Positions 1 through 6,290 of a DNA stretch of 9,434 bases are shown piece by piece. Source of the DNA: Syntrophomonas sp. Its GTDB lineage: Bacteria > Bacillota > Syntrophomonadia > Syntrophomonadales > Syntrophomonadaceae. The DNA lies in contig PWPP01000043.1 in the NCBI GenBank assembly GCA_003558625.1, forward strand, positions 1 to 9,434, given 5' to 3'. The stretch's first letter is position 1; each line of letters starts with the position of its first letter. Under the pieces are notes generated by a model. That model was not told the origin of the DNA. It saw only the letters and a list, made by a program, of their open reading frames with translations, and ran no database searches. The position numbers and the translations under genes are program-made.

Positions 1-213
1 ACGAAACCTTAAACCAGCTAACGGTTCAGAGCACAGAGGTGCAGGTCATCAAAGAGGATGTTAAATCATTTCATAGCATGATGGAACAGATGAACGAAAC
101 CTTAAACCAGTTAACGGTTCAGAGCACAGAGGTGCAGGTCGTCAAAGAGGATGTTAAATCATTACATAGCAGGACGGAACAGATCAACGAAAGCTTAAAC
201 CAGCTTTCGGTTC
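1..213 (+). repeat. 93-bp in-frame tandem repeat (coding)
   Basis: Unit starts are at 1, 94 and 187, each opening with ACGAAA. Units 1 and 2 are complete in the window and differ at about six of 93 positions. Unit 3 matches only over roughly its first 27 bases before diverging. The period is 31 codons, so copy-number change keeps the reading frame. The array probably extends to the left of the window. Units 1 and 2 are so alike that a recent duplication or gene conversion is likely. Confidence 0.93.
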
Positions 214-305
214 TGTTCACAGACGCGGCGAAGAGTACTGCTTCCAGGAAAAAGACCACCCGCAAGAAGGCGGAGACCGAACCCCAAAAAAAAGATAAAG
301 AATAA
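1..305 (+). CDS. C-terminal part of a coiled-coil PHA granule or synthase-partner protein (5' partial)
   Basis: The reading frame is already open at base 3 and ends at TAA 303-305, giving 100 visible residues; the true start lies upstream. The first 60 or so residues are 31-residue repeats (ETLNQLTVQSTEVQV..., then KEDVKS...EQ-N). Leu, Val and Ile recur with 3-4 spacing and one extra three-residue step per repeat, as in a coiled coil with a stammer. The last 24 residues are rich in Lys, Arg, Thr and Glu, resembling the disordered basic tails of phasin-like proteins. It ends 34 bases before phaC. In class III and IV PHA synthases the second subunit (PhaE or PhaR) is often encoded beside phaC, and phasins also occur there. 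A PhaE/PhaR-like subunit or a phasin is therefore the best guess, based on position and composition rather than a recognised motif. An internal GTG at 39 can open the frame but sits inside a repeat and is not the real start. Confidence 0.6.
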   Translation, partial: ETLNQLTVQSTEVQVIKEDVKSFHSMMEQMNETLNQLTVQSTEVQVVKEDVKSLHSRTEQINESLNQLSVLFTDAAKSTASRKKTTRKKAETEPQKKDKE

Positions 306-339
306 ATCTTATATTGGATTTATCAGGAGGTTATAATAT

Positions 340-1431
340 ATGAAGAGACCAATGTATTTTACCGGAACTTCGTCGGAAGTCAGAGAGAAAATTCAGGAAA
401 ACTATGATCGCATACTGGAAAATAACCAGAAATGGATAGAAATAATGACTTTTGATCCCGATCCCCAGACGGGCATGACCCCAAAAGATGTAGTCTGGCG
501 TAAAAACAAAGCCAGGCTTTACCGGTATATCTCACCGGGCGGCCATCGTTACCGTACCCCCCTGTTAATGATTTATGCTTTAATCAACAAAGCCTATATT
601 TTAGATATCACTCCGGGAATGAGCATGGTGGAGCATTTAGTGGATGAAGGCTTCGATGTTTACCTCCTGGACTGGGGTGAGTTTCACTGGGAGGACCGGA
701 ATTTAAGCATGGCTGATTTCGTTTTCGATTATATATCCCGGGCGGTACGTAAAGTGTGCCAAACCTCCGGTACCGATGAATTAAACATGTTAGGTTACTG
801 TATGGGAGGAACCCTGACCACTATGTACGCCTCGCTGTTCCCTCGCCCCGTCATCAAAAATATCATATATGTCGCTGCACCCATTGATTTTGAGGATGCA
901 GGGGTTACTTCGGCCTGGCTTATGGGAGAAGATTTTGACGTAGATGATGTGGCCGATACATTCGGGCTGATTCCCAAGGAATTTATTGACCGGGGAATTA
1001 AATTATTAAATCCGGTGAACAATTATTGGGGAACCTATACCCGCTTATGGAAAATGATCGATGACGGTCTCTCGGTCCAGAACTGGAAAGTCCTTAATAA
1101 ATGGGTCAACGATAATGTTCATTTTCCCGGTGCGGCCTATCGCCAGTGGCTGAAAGATTTTTACCAGGGCAATAAGCTGATTAAAAAAGAAATATTGTTA
1201 CGCGGTCACCCGGTGGATATTAGCCGGATAAAATCCAACCTCTTGATTATGGTGGGAGAGAAAGATCATATTGTCATGCCCCATCAATCTGCTGCTGCAT
1301 TGAAGTATATGTCTTCCACCGATACAACCTTCCAGGAATACCCTGTGGGACATGGGGGACTGGTATTTGGAGGCATTGCCAAAAGACAGGTATATCCGGC
1401 AGTAGCCGAATGGCTGGGTAAACGGTCATAA
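340..1431 (+). CDS. phaC: Class III-type poly(3-hydroxyalkanoate) synthase, catalytic subunit PhaC
   Basis: This enzyme polymerises (R)-3-hydroxyacyl-CoA into PHA at the surface of cytoplasmic granules, releasing CoA. The 363-residue protein has an alpha/beta-hydrolase fold. Its lipase-like box is GYCMGG, with nucleophile Cys154. The general base is Asp309 in GEKDH and the catalytic His is His338 in VGHGG. The Asp-to-His spacing of 29 matches the class III enzyme of Allochromatium vinosum (Cys149, Asp302, His331), as does the overall length of about 355-365; class I and II enzymes are much longer. The DWGEFHWEDR segment (111-120) is also typical. The start is supported by AGGAGG at 325-330, nine bases upstream. 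The preceding coiled-coil gene probably encodes its partner and is likely co-transcribed. Class IV (Bacillus PhaC with PhaR) is similar in size and cannot be fully excluded. Monomer-supply genes phaA and phaB are not in the window. Confidence 0.95.
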   Translation: MKRPMYFTGTSSEVREKIQENYDRILENNQKWIEIMTFDPDPQTGMTPKDVVWRKNKARLYRYISPGGHRYRTPLLMIYALINKAYILDITPGMSMVEHLVDEGFDVYLLDWGEFHWEDRNLSMADFVFDYISRAVRKVCQTSGTDELNMLGYCMGGTLTTMYASLFPRPVIKNIIYVAAPIDFEDAGVTSAWLMGEDFDVDDVADTFGLIPKEFIDRGIKLLNPVNNYWGTYTRLWKMIDDGLSVQNWKVLNKWVNDNVHFPGAAYRQWLKDFYQGNKLIKKEILLRGHPVDISRIKSNLLIMVGEKDHIVMPHQSAAALKYMSSTDTTFQEYPVGHGGLVFGGIAKRQVYPAVAEWLGKRS

Positions 1432-1460
1432 ATACATAAAGTGCCGGGGAAATACCGGTT

Positions 1461-1530
1461 CGGGCTCAGGCTTTATTTCATCGCAGCATCCACAACCGCG
1501 ATGGGGTATAGCCTGAGCCTGTTTGTTTAT
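1461..1530 (+). terminator. Long imperfect hairpin plus T-rich run after phaC; probable terminator
   Basis: Bases 1461-1484 pair with 1498-1521 around a 13-base loop. Of 24 positions, 19 are Watson-Crick pairs, four are G-U and one is a T-T mismatch (1473/1509). The stem is followed by TTTGTTTAT at 1522-1530. All four wobbles are G-U in the + strand transcript and would be A-C mismatches in the opposite transcript, so the structure fits RNA made in the phaC direction. It begins 30 bases after the phaC stop. The stem is longer than most intrinsic terminators and the T run is interrupted, so a 3' processing or stability element is an alternative. Confidence 0.6.
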
Positions 1531-1742
1531 AAGTGCAGATCTTGCTCAGATTGTAACCCATCCCCTCTTTTTTGCCCAAAACTAAAACCCGGTTCCTGCT
1601 GCTTCATCGAACAGTTTCCGGTGGTCATTGTTATTGGTACCATTATCTGTAAAGGTTCGGAAATATCTTTCTGGTGACGGTTAATCATGTTAAGCGAGAC
1701 CGCGATCCACGGGTGTTCTCTGCATCAATCCCTGCCTACATA

Positions 1743-1771
1743 TTCTCCCCGGGGCGGGTTTATGCTAAAAT
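1743..1771 (+). promoter_or_regulatory. Candidate extended -10 promoter for galT-yqeG
   Basis: TGC followed by TAAAAT (1763-1771) makes an extended -10 element with five of six matches to TATAAT. A weak -35, TTCTCC at 1743-1748, lies 17 bases upstream and matches TTGACA at three positions. It overlaps the perfect palindrome CCCCGGGG at 1747-1754, which could be incidental or a protein site. Transcription from here would leave a leader of roughly 130 bases before galT. The call rests on sequence similarity alone. Confidence 0.4.
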
Positions 1772-1782
1772 ATACACGGTAT

Positions 1783-1852
1783 CCCGGCGGTTCGGCCTGC
1801 CGGGGAAAAACCATTTTTTTCTTAGCTGCCCATGAATAGGATCGCCGGCAGC
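1783..1852 (+). promoter_or_regulatory. Structured 5' leader of galT with alternative pairings
   Basis: CCCGGC (1783-1788) pairs with GCCGGG (1799-1804), and seven T's follow at 1814-1820 after a nine-base gap. The right arm CTGCCGG (1797-1803) can instead pair with CCGGCAG (1845-1851). That downstream segment also overlaps GGCAGC (1847-1852), which pairs with GCTGCC (1825-1830). The three pairings compete, as in an attenuator, but short GC-rich complements arise easily by chance. No known riboswitch was recognised. Confidence 0.25.
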
Positions 1853-1909
1853 CCAACGCCCGGTCTTATTTGTGGACGGGATCGGGGGATAGAATAAGGA
1901 GGTTGGCCT

Positions 1910-2926
1910 ATGCCGGAAATCAGAAAGGATATCATGAGAGACAGCTGGGTGGTTACAGCAACCGATAAAGCCCTGCATCCCCAGAATTTTACCATCAACA
2001 AAAAATGCATTCAGATCGAAGCGCTGCCAGAAGTATGCCCTTTCTGTGAAGGCAATGAAGCACTGACACCACCAGAAATTGAAGCAGTGCGGGAAGGCAA
2101 CACCCTGCCCGACACACCTGGTTGGACCATTCGTACCATTCCCAACAAGTTCTCCGTTTTCTCCCTGCAGGGGGTACTGATGAAAAAACAGGCCGGTTTT
2201 TACCACAGTTACAGCAATGTAGGCAAACACGAAGTCATAGTAGAAACCCCCAGCCATGACCAGGAAATGCATCAATTTGATGCCGATCGCATGGAACAGA
2301 TCCTGCTCACCCTGAAACGCCGTTATAATCACCTGCTTGAGGACGAGCGCATAAAATATATCCAGGTATACAAAAATCGGGGGCTATTTGCCGGGGCATC
2401 CCAGGACCACAGTCATACCCAGATCCTGGCTTTTCCCATGGTTCCGACCCAAAACCGGGGATTAATAGCCTATTACAGTCAAGACAGCTCCTGTTATCTG
2501 TGTGACCTGCTCCGGGAAGAACAGAGACTGGAAAGCAGGGTGATCGCCGGGGAGGAGCATTTCTTGCTTATCTGCCCCTATGCCTCCCGTTTTCCTTATG
2601 AAACCTGGATCATTCCCCGCAGCCATCACCAGCATTTTGGGGATATCAGCCGAGAAGAAATAAAAAGTCTTTCTCTACTCCTCCCCCGGCTCTTACGGGT
2701 AATGTTGACCTACCTGGAGGATCCGGCCTATAATTTAGTGATACATACAGCTCCGGCCAACATGGTAAACTTGCCGGCCTATCACTGGTTTATAGAAATT
2801 TCCCCCCGTCTGCTGGTTATGAACGGGGTGGAAGCAGCCAGCGGCTATTGTCTCAATCCGGTAGCCCCGGAAACGGCCGCCGTAGTATTCCGTTCCCTTT
2901 ACCATGCTGGAGCGGACAGCGGTTAA
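1910..2926 (+). CDS. galT: GalT-like hexose-1-phosphate nucleotidyltransferase (HIT superfamily)
   Basis: The family transfers UMP (or AMP) between a nucleotide sugar and a sugar 1-phosphate through a His-nucleotide intermediate; galactose-1-phosphate uridylyltransferase of the Leloir pathway is the classic member. The 338-residue product has the expected order. CPFC (43-46) is a zinc-type Cys pair, followed by RTIPNKF (75-81). The active-site motif is HSHTQ (167-171), where E. coli GalT has HPHGQ. A second HIT-like half has CYLC (195-198), YHWFIEISPR (291-300) and a GYCLNPVAPE end (312-321). AAGGAGG at 1896-1902, seven bases before ATG, fixes the start. It lies 23 bases ahead of a YqeG gene. 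No galK, galE or galactose transporter is nearby, and the HxH centre differs from classic GalT, so an ADP-glucose phosphorylase-like or other sugar specificity is possible. Family assignment is firm; substrate is not. Confidence 0.85.
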   Translation: MPEIRKDIMRDSWVVTATDKALHPQNFTINKKCIQIEALPEVCPFCEGNEALTPPEIEAVREGNTLPDTPGWTIRTIPNKFSVFSLQGVLMKKQAGFYHSYSNVGKHEVIVETPSHDQEMHQFDADRMEQILLTLKRRYNHLLEDERIKYIQVYKNRGLFAGASQDHSHTQILAFPMVPTQNRGLIAYYSQDSSCYLCDLLREEQRLESRVIAGEEHFLLICPYASRFPYETWIIPRSHHQHFGDISREEIKSLSLLLPRLLRVMLTYLEDPAYNLVIHTAPANMVNLPAYHWFIEISPRLLVMNGVEAASGYCLNPVAPETAAVVFRSLYHAGADSG

Positions 2927-2938
2927 ATAATGAAGAAC

Positions 2939-2945
2939 GAGGTGG
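2939..2945 (+). promoter_or_regulatory. Ribosome binding site that fixes the yqeG start
   Basis: GAGGTGG lies four bases before ATG 2950. It supports that start over the in-frame upstream ATG at 2848, which is inside galT, has no such site, and would add 34 residues unlike the family. Confidence 0.75.
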
Positions 2946-2949
2946 CTAT

Positions 2950-3447
2950 ATGGCCCGCTTATTATATCCTGATTTATACTACGATACCCTGTTTGACATC
3001 CCCCTGGTCCAGCTTAAAAAAAGGGGCATTAAAGGTATAATCGTAGACCTGGACAATACCATTACCCATTGGAACTCCCGGGAAATAACCGAAGAAGTCT
3101 GCGCCTGGTTTGAACAGGTTGAAAAACTGGGTTTAAAAGCCTGCATCCTGTCTAACAACGGGGAGAAAAGAGTCCTGGAGGTAGCTGAGAAGCTTAATTT
3201 GCCCTATATCCATAAGGCCCAGAAACCCCGCCGTTTTGCCTTCTACCTGGCGGTTGAACGGATGGGGCTGAAAAAAGAAGAGACCGCCATGATCGGAGAC
3301 CAGATCTTTACCGATGTACTGGGTGGCAACCGGGCGGGTCTTATTACCATTCTCGTAACCCCGCTGGGCAAAAAGGAATTTGTGGGCACCAAAATATCCC
3401 GTCTCCTGGAAACCTTCATCCTGCGTCGACTGTTTAAAAACCAATAG
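2950..3447 (+). CDS. yqeG: YqeG-family HAD (subclass IIIA) phosphatase
   Basis: This 165-residue cytosolic HAD hydrolase matches the size of B. subtilis YqeG. Motif I is VDLDNT, with nucleophile Asp33 and acid/base Asp35. Motif II is LSNN (67-70), motif III is the Lys of QKP (91-93), and motif IV is GDQIFTD (116-122) with Mg2+-binding Asp117 and Asp122. The N-terminus (LLYPDLYYDTLFDIPL) is also characteristic. Yeast Gep4 and plant relatives dephosphorylate phosphatidylglycerol phosphate, so a role in phosphatidylglycerol synthesis is plausible; bacterial YqeG is less well characterised. The gene starts 23 bases after galT and is probably co-transcribed with it. In Bacillus yqeG precedes yqeH and aroE; here it is followed by a gap and pilus genes. 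Confidence 0.9.
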   Translation: MARLLYPDLYYDTLFDIPLVQLKKRGIKGIIVDLDNTITHWNSREITEEVCAWFEQVEKLGLKACILSNNGEKRVLEVAEKLNLPYIHKAQKPRRFAFYLAVERMGLKKEETAMIGDQIFTDVLGGNRAGLITILVTPLGKKEFVGTKISRLLETFILRRLFKNQ

Positions 3448-3560
3448 AATTCATCCGGCCCTGCTACTGTGATGAAAAAAATTAGTCCGGGATATCCCTT
3501 TCCCTGGATAAATCCCAAGAGCATACTCTTGAAATGTTGAAAAAAAACATTAATTCATGA

Positions 3561-3728
3561 CGTGCATGCAGGATAATAAAAACCGATGTCGAAACCATCC
3601 TGGAATTGGTTTTTTTGGGTATACCAAAAAAGCCCATTATTAAAAGAGCCATAATGAAGTTAGACGAGGAACAACTGCGACCGGACTGGAAGCCGGGGTT
3701 TTTTACCGGAATATGGCCAGGACCCTGA
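3561..3728 (+). pseudogene. Orphan open frame before pilT, possible gene remnant
   Basis: A + frame stays open for 55 codons between TGA 3558-3560 and TGA 3726-3728. Its composition is protein-like, with stretches such as ETILELVFLGIPKKPIIKRA and MKLDEEQLRPDWKPGFF. The only ATG is at 3654 and would give 24 residues; neither it nor the upstream part has a Shine-Dalgarno site. I do not recognise the family. It may be the decayed end of a gene, a small protein with an unusual start, or chance. It lies where pilB often sits in related operons, but nothing in it resembles PilB. Confidence 0.2.
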
Positions 3729-3740
3729 ATAAGGGATGGG

Positions 3741-3748
3741 AAGGGTGG
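3741..3748 (+). promoter_or_regulatory. Ribosome binding site favouring the pilT start at 3757
   Basis: AAGGGTGG lies eight bases before ATG 3757. The longer in-frame ATG at 3736 follows a stop codon at 3730-3732 and has only a badly spaced AAGGG directly against it. Confidence 0.5.
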
Positions 3749-3756
3749 TATCAGGC

Positions 3757-4932
3757 ATGGAATTCACCCCTTTAGACCAGGCTGCTTCTATGACATCGAA
3801 AAATTGCAACCGAAGATCTGCAACTATAGAAGGGACGTATCCCCTTACCATGGAAGATATTATGAAAATCGCCATGGAGAGGAAATGCTCCGATATACAT
3901 ATCACTCCCGGGGCTCCGCCAATATTTCGCATTAACGGGGATCTCATCCCTTTGGAATACACCCCTTTGAAACCAGAACAGGTGAGGGAATTACTGGTCC
4001 CATTGCTGGAACCCTGGCAGTGGGAGGTCCTTCGGGAAAAAAAAGAACTGGATTTTGCCTATAGCATGATAGGGATAGCCCGCTTTCGGGGCAATGTTAT
4101 GTGGCAGAGGGGAACCCTGGCTATAGTGTACCGGCTGGTTCCGGTTGAACCCATCCATCTGCAAAAGCTGGGGCTGCCTTCAGCCGTCAGGGATCTATGC
4201 TACCTGAGCCGGGGTCTGGTCCTTTTTACCGGCCCTGCCGGCAGTGGGAAAAGCACCAGCCTGGCCGCCATCATCAATGTTATTAACGAGGAACGGAAAG
4301 TAAATATCATTACCATAGAAGATCCCATAGAATTCCTGCACCGGCACAAAAAGTCCATTGTGAAACAGCGGGAAATAGGCAGTGATACTCTTTCCTTTGC
4401 TCATGCCCTGCGCCATGCACTCCGTCATGACCCCGATGTTATCCTGGTAGGGGAAATGCGGGATTTGGAAAGTATCGCTATCGCCTTAACCGCAGCCGAG
4501 ACGGGGCACCTGGTTTTTTCTACCCTGCACACCCAGACTGCGCCCCTGGCCATTGCACGGGTGGTAGATGTGTTTCCACAGGAAGCCCGGAATCAGGTGC
4601 GGCATCAGCTGGCCAATTCCCTGCAGGCGATATGTGCCCAAAAGCTGATCAAAAACGCTGACGGTAGCAGCCGGGTAGTTGCTGCTGAGCTGATGCTGGT
4701 AAACCATGCTGTAAGCAATATGATCCGGGAAGGCAAAGAACACCAGCTTTATTCCGTGATACAAACTTCAAGGGGTATGGGCATGCAGACCATGGACCAG
4801 GCCCTGGCTGCCCTGCAACTGGCCGGAAAAATAAGCCGGGAAGCCGCCTTCCGGAACAGTGTGGATAAAAAGGAACTGGAGCGGCTACTCATGGGAGGGC
4901 AGGGGGCGTTCACTCCACCTAAATCCGGATAG
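3757..4932 (+). CDS. pilT: Type IV pilus retraction ATPase PilT
   Basis: PilT is a hexameric cytoplasmic ATPase that powers pilus disassembly and twitching. From the start used here the protein has 391 residues. An N-terminal PAS-like domain begins near LTMEDIMKIA and contains CSDIHITPG. Walker A is GPAGSGKS (159-166), the Asp box TIEDPIEF (186-193), Walker B DPDVILVGEMRD (225-236) and the His box GHLVFSTLHT (250-259). AVSNMIREGK (318-327) corresponds to the PilT hallmark AIRNLIRE. The size and that motif separate it from PilB/GspE, which are longer and carry a Cys4 zinc site. About 30 residues precede the usual family start, so translation may begin later; ATG 3790 and ATG 3850 are in frame but lack clear ribosome sites. 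pilC follows after 50 bases. The extension ATPase pilB is not in the window. Confidence 0.93.
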   Translation: MEFTPLDQAASMTSKNCNRRSATIEGTYPLTMEDIMKIAMERKCSDIHITPGAPPIFRINGDLIPLEYTPLKPEQVRELLVPLLEPWQWEVLREKKELDFAYSMIGIARFRGNVMWQRGTLAIVYRLVPVEPIHLQKLGLPSAVRDLCYLSRGLVLFTGPAGSGKSTSLAAIINVINEERKVNIITIEDPIEFLHRHKKSIVKQREIGSDTLSFAHALRHALRHDPDVILVGEMRDLESIAIALTAAETGHLVFSTLHTQTAPLAIARVVDVFPQEARNQVRHQLANSLQAICAQKLIKNADGSSRVVAAELMLVNHAVSNMIREGKEHQLYSVIQTSRGMGMQTMDQALAALQLAGKISREAAFRNSVDKKELERLLMGGQGAFTPPKSG

Positions 4933-4982
4933 GAAAAATTTCAGGTGTATCTGTTTGTATAGGAAGAGAAGGTGAGCTTGGG

Positions 4983-6185
4983 ATGGAAAACTTTAGTTAT
5001 GAAGCCATAAACCCATCGGGCAGGATGATCACCGGTGAGATGAAGGCTGAATATGAAACCGTTGTTCATACCCGTCTACGCCAGATGGGATATACGGTGC
5101 TGGAAATTAACGAGGCCAAGCCGTCCCCGTTAAGCAAGATATATCGATTTCCCCGGAAAGTCAAGCTGGGGGACCTGGCAATATTTAGCCGTCAGCTGGC
5201 ATCCATGCTGGATGCCGGGATCCCTTTGACCCGAATACTATTTACCCTGAGCCAGCAGGCAGAAAAACCGACCCTGGGAGATGCCCTGGCCGATGTGGCC
5301 CGTAATGTGGAAGAAGGAGCCCAGTTTTCCACGGCGCTTGAATCTCGCCCGGAGATCTTTTCCAACCTGTATGTAAATATGGTACGCTCCGGTGAGGTTT
5401 CAGGAGACCTCAATCAAGTTCTTCATCGCCTGGCCGACCAGTTGGAAAAGAGCAAGATCCTCAATGATCAGATCAGAGCTGCTACCATATACCCGGTCGT
5501 AGTGATGGTTTTTGCCCTCTTGATCATGCTGGTGATGATGATTTTTATTGTCCCTGTATTTATAAGCTTTTTCCCGGCAGAAATGAAACTGCCCTTTATA
5601 ACTGCAGCTATACTGACTTTGTCCGAATCCATCCGGTTTTATTGGTATCTATGGATTTTAGGCATAGCCGGACTGTACCAGGGAATTAAAATGTATTTCA
5701 GAAGCCCCGGGGGGGGGCGCCTCTGGGACGGGGTGAAATTCAAGCTTCCGGTTTTCGGATCTTTGTCCCAAAAGGTTATGGTAGCTTCTTTTGCCCGCAC
5801 CCTGTCCACCTTGCTGGGAGGAGGTATCCCCGTTTTACAGGCGTTATCAACTACCGGAGCTGCCTTAGACAATTCCCGGGTTGATGATGCCATTAAAAAG
5901 GCAGGGGAAAATATCCAAACCGGTGAAAATATTGCCATACCCTTAAAAACCAGCGGTCTCTTTCCTCCCATGGTCATTGAGATGATTGCGGTGGGAGAAG
6001 AAACCGGGTCTTTGCCTTTTCTTCTGTCCCGGGTGGCAGAATTTTACGAAGCTGAGGTAGAAGCGATGACCAAAGCTCTGACATCCCTGATCGAACCACT
6101 TCTGATTATTGTCCTGGGGGTTATGGTTGGAATCATCATGGTAGCCCTGTATCTGCCTATCTTTACCGTTATAACCACCCTGTAA
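4983..6185 (+). CDS. pilC: Type IV pilus inner-membrane platform protein PilC (GspF family)
   Basis: PilC sits in the cytoplasmic membrane and couples the PilB/PilT motors to the growing or retracting pilus. The 400-residue length is typical. A short N-terminal segment (FSYEAINPSGRMITGEM) leads into the first T2SF domain at about 66-190, marked by FSRQLASMLDAGIPL. A repeat of it follows at about 268-390, marked by FARTLSTLLGGGIPVLQAL. Both contain the GE-(V/E)-(S/T)G signature: SGEVSGDL (136-143) and VGEETGSL (337-344). Hydrophobic membrane segments are near 170-193, 219-236 and 370-394. AAGGTGAG at 4969-4976, six bases before ATG, supports the start. It follows pilT directly, and pilM comes 105 bases later with no prepilin gene between them. 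A GspF of a type II secretion system would look similar; the PilT and PilM neighbours make PilC the better name. Confidence 0.94.
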   Translation: MENFSYEAINPSGRMITGEMKAEYETVVHTRLRQMGYTVLEINEAKPSPLSKIYRFPRKVKLGDLAIFSRQLASMLDAGIPLTRILFTLSQQAEKPTLGDALADVARNVEEGAQFSTALESRPEIFSNLYVNMVRSGEVSGDLNQVLHRLADQLEKSKILNDQIRAATIYPVVVMVFALLIMLVMMIFIVPVFISFFPAEMKLPFITAAILTLSESIRFYWYLWILGIAGLYQGIKMYFRSPGGGRLWDGVKFKLPVFGSLSQKVMVASFARTLSTLLGGGIPVLQALSTTGAALDNSRVDDAIKKAGENIQTGENIAIPLKTSGLFPPMVIEMIAVGEETGSLPFLLSRVAEFYEAEVEAMTKALTSLIEPLLIIVLGVMVGIIMVALYLPIFTVITTL

Positions 6186-6290
6186 CGCCCTGTAACACCG
6201 GGGATATACTCCCTGAGCAGATAATAGAAATAGGCATAAAAAAACATAAATAGCATAGCAAAAAATAGTCCGGGAGGAGCTGATCATAGC

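Larger units (their letters stand above)
1432..1909. other. 478-base intergenic region between phaC and galT
   Basis: The left part carries the long hairpin at 1461-1521. The middle (about 1531-1740) shows no supported gene. A + frame from GTG 1441 crosses the hairpin and has no ribosome site. A minus frame of 53 codons (1688 down to 1527) has a plausible amino-acid mix but no ribosome site. The right part holds a candidate promoter and a structured leader before galT. No tRNA-like fold or insertion-sequence end was seen. Confidence 0.7.
3448..3756. other. Gap between yqeG and pilT with small inverted repeats
   Basis: GGGAT-ATCC (3489-3497) pairs with GGAT-AA-ATCCC (3506-3516), with a two-base bulge and an eight-base loop. 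AAGAG (3517-3521) pairs with CTCTT (3526-3530) immediately after. AAACCA (3592-3597) pairs with TGGTTT (3607-3612), which is part of a T7 run (3610-3616); this could be a weak terminator for galT-yqeG. No convincing promoter for the pilus operon was found: GATAAT at 3572-3577 lacks a good -35. An open frame of unknown meaning covers 3561-3728. Confidence 0.55.

Noticed and set aside
1..213. CRISPR-like repeat array
   Set aside because: The units are adjacent without spacers, 93 bases long, and in frame within a coding region.
1441..1677. 78-codon + strand frame from GTG after phaC
   Set aside because: It has no ribosome site, runs through the long hairpin, is rich in Cys and aromatic residues with no recognisable domain, and looks like a chance frame.
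1760..2332. 190-codon minus-strand frame
   Set aside because: It lies opposite galT, whose + strand product has clear family motifs and a strong ribosome site.
2848..2949. Longer N-terminus for yqeG from ATG 2848
   Set aside because: This extension overlaps the end of galT, lacks a ribosome site, and the YqeG family starts at the ATG 2950 sequence.
3592..3616. Intrinsic terminator after yqeG
   Set aside because: The stem is only six AT-rich pairs, its right arm uses part of the T run, and it lies over 140 bases downstream; kept only as a weak possibility in the gap entry.
3757..4932. PilB/GspE identity for the ATPase
   Set aside because: The protein is too short, lacks the Cys4 zinc site, and carries the AVSNMIRE motif corresponding to AIRNLIRE of PilT.
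6178..6196. Direct repeat of CCCTGTAAC at the pilC stop
   Set aside because: Two nine-base copies ten bases apart give a second TAA in another frame; too short to interpret and probably slippage.
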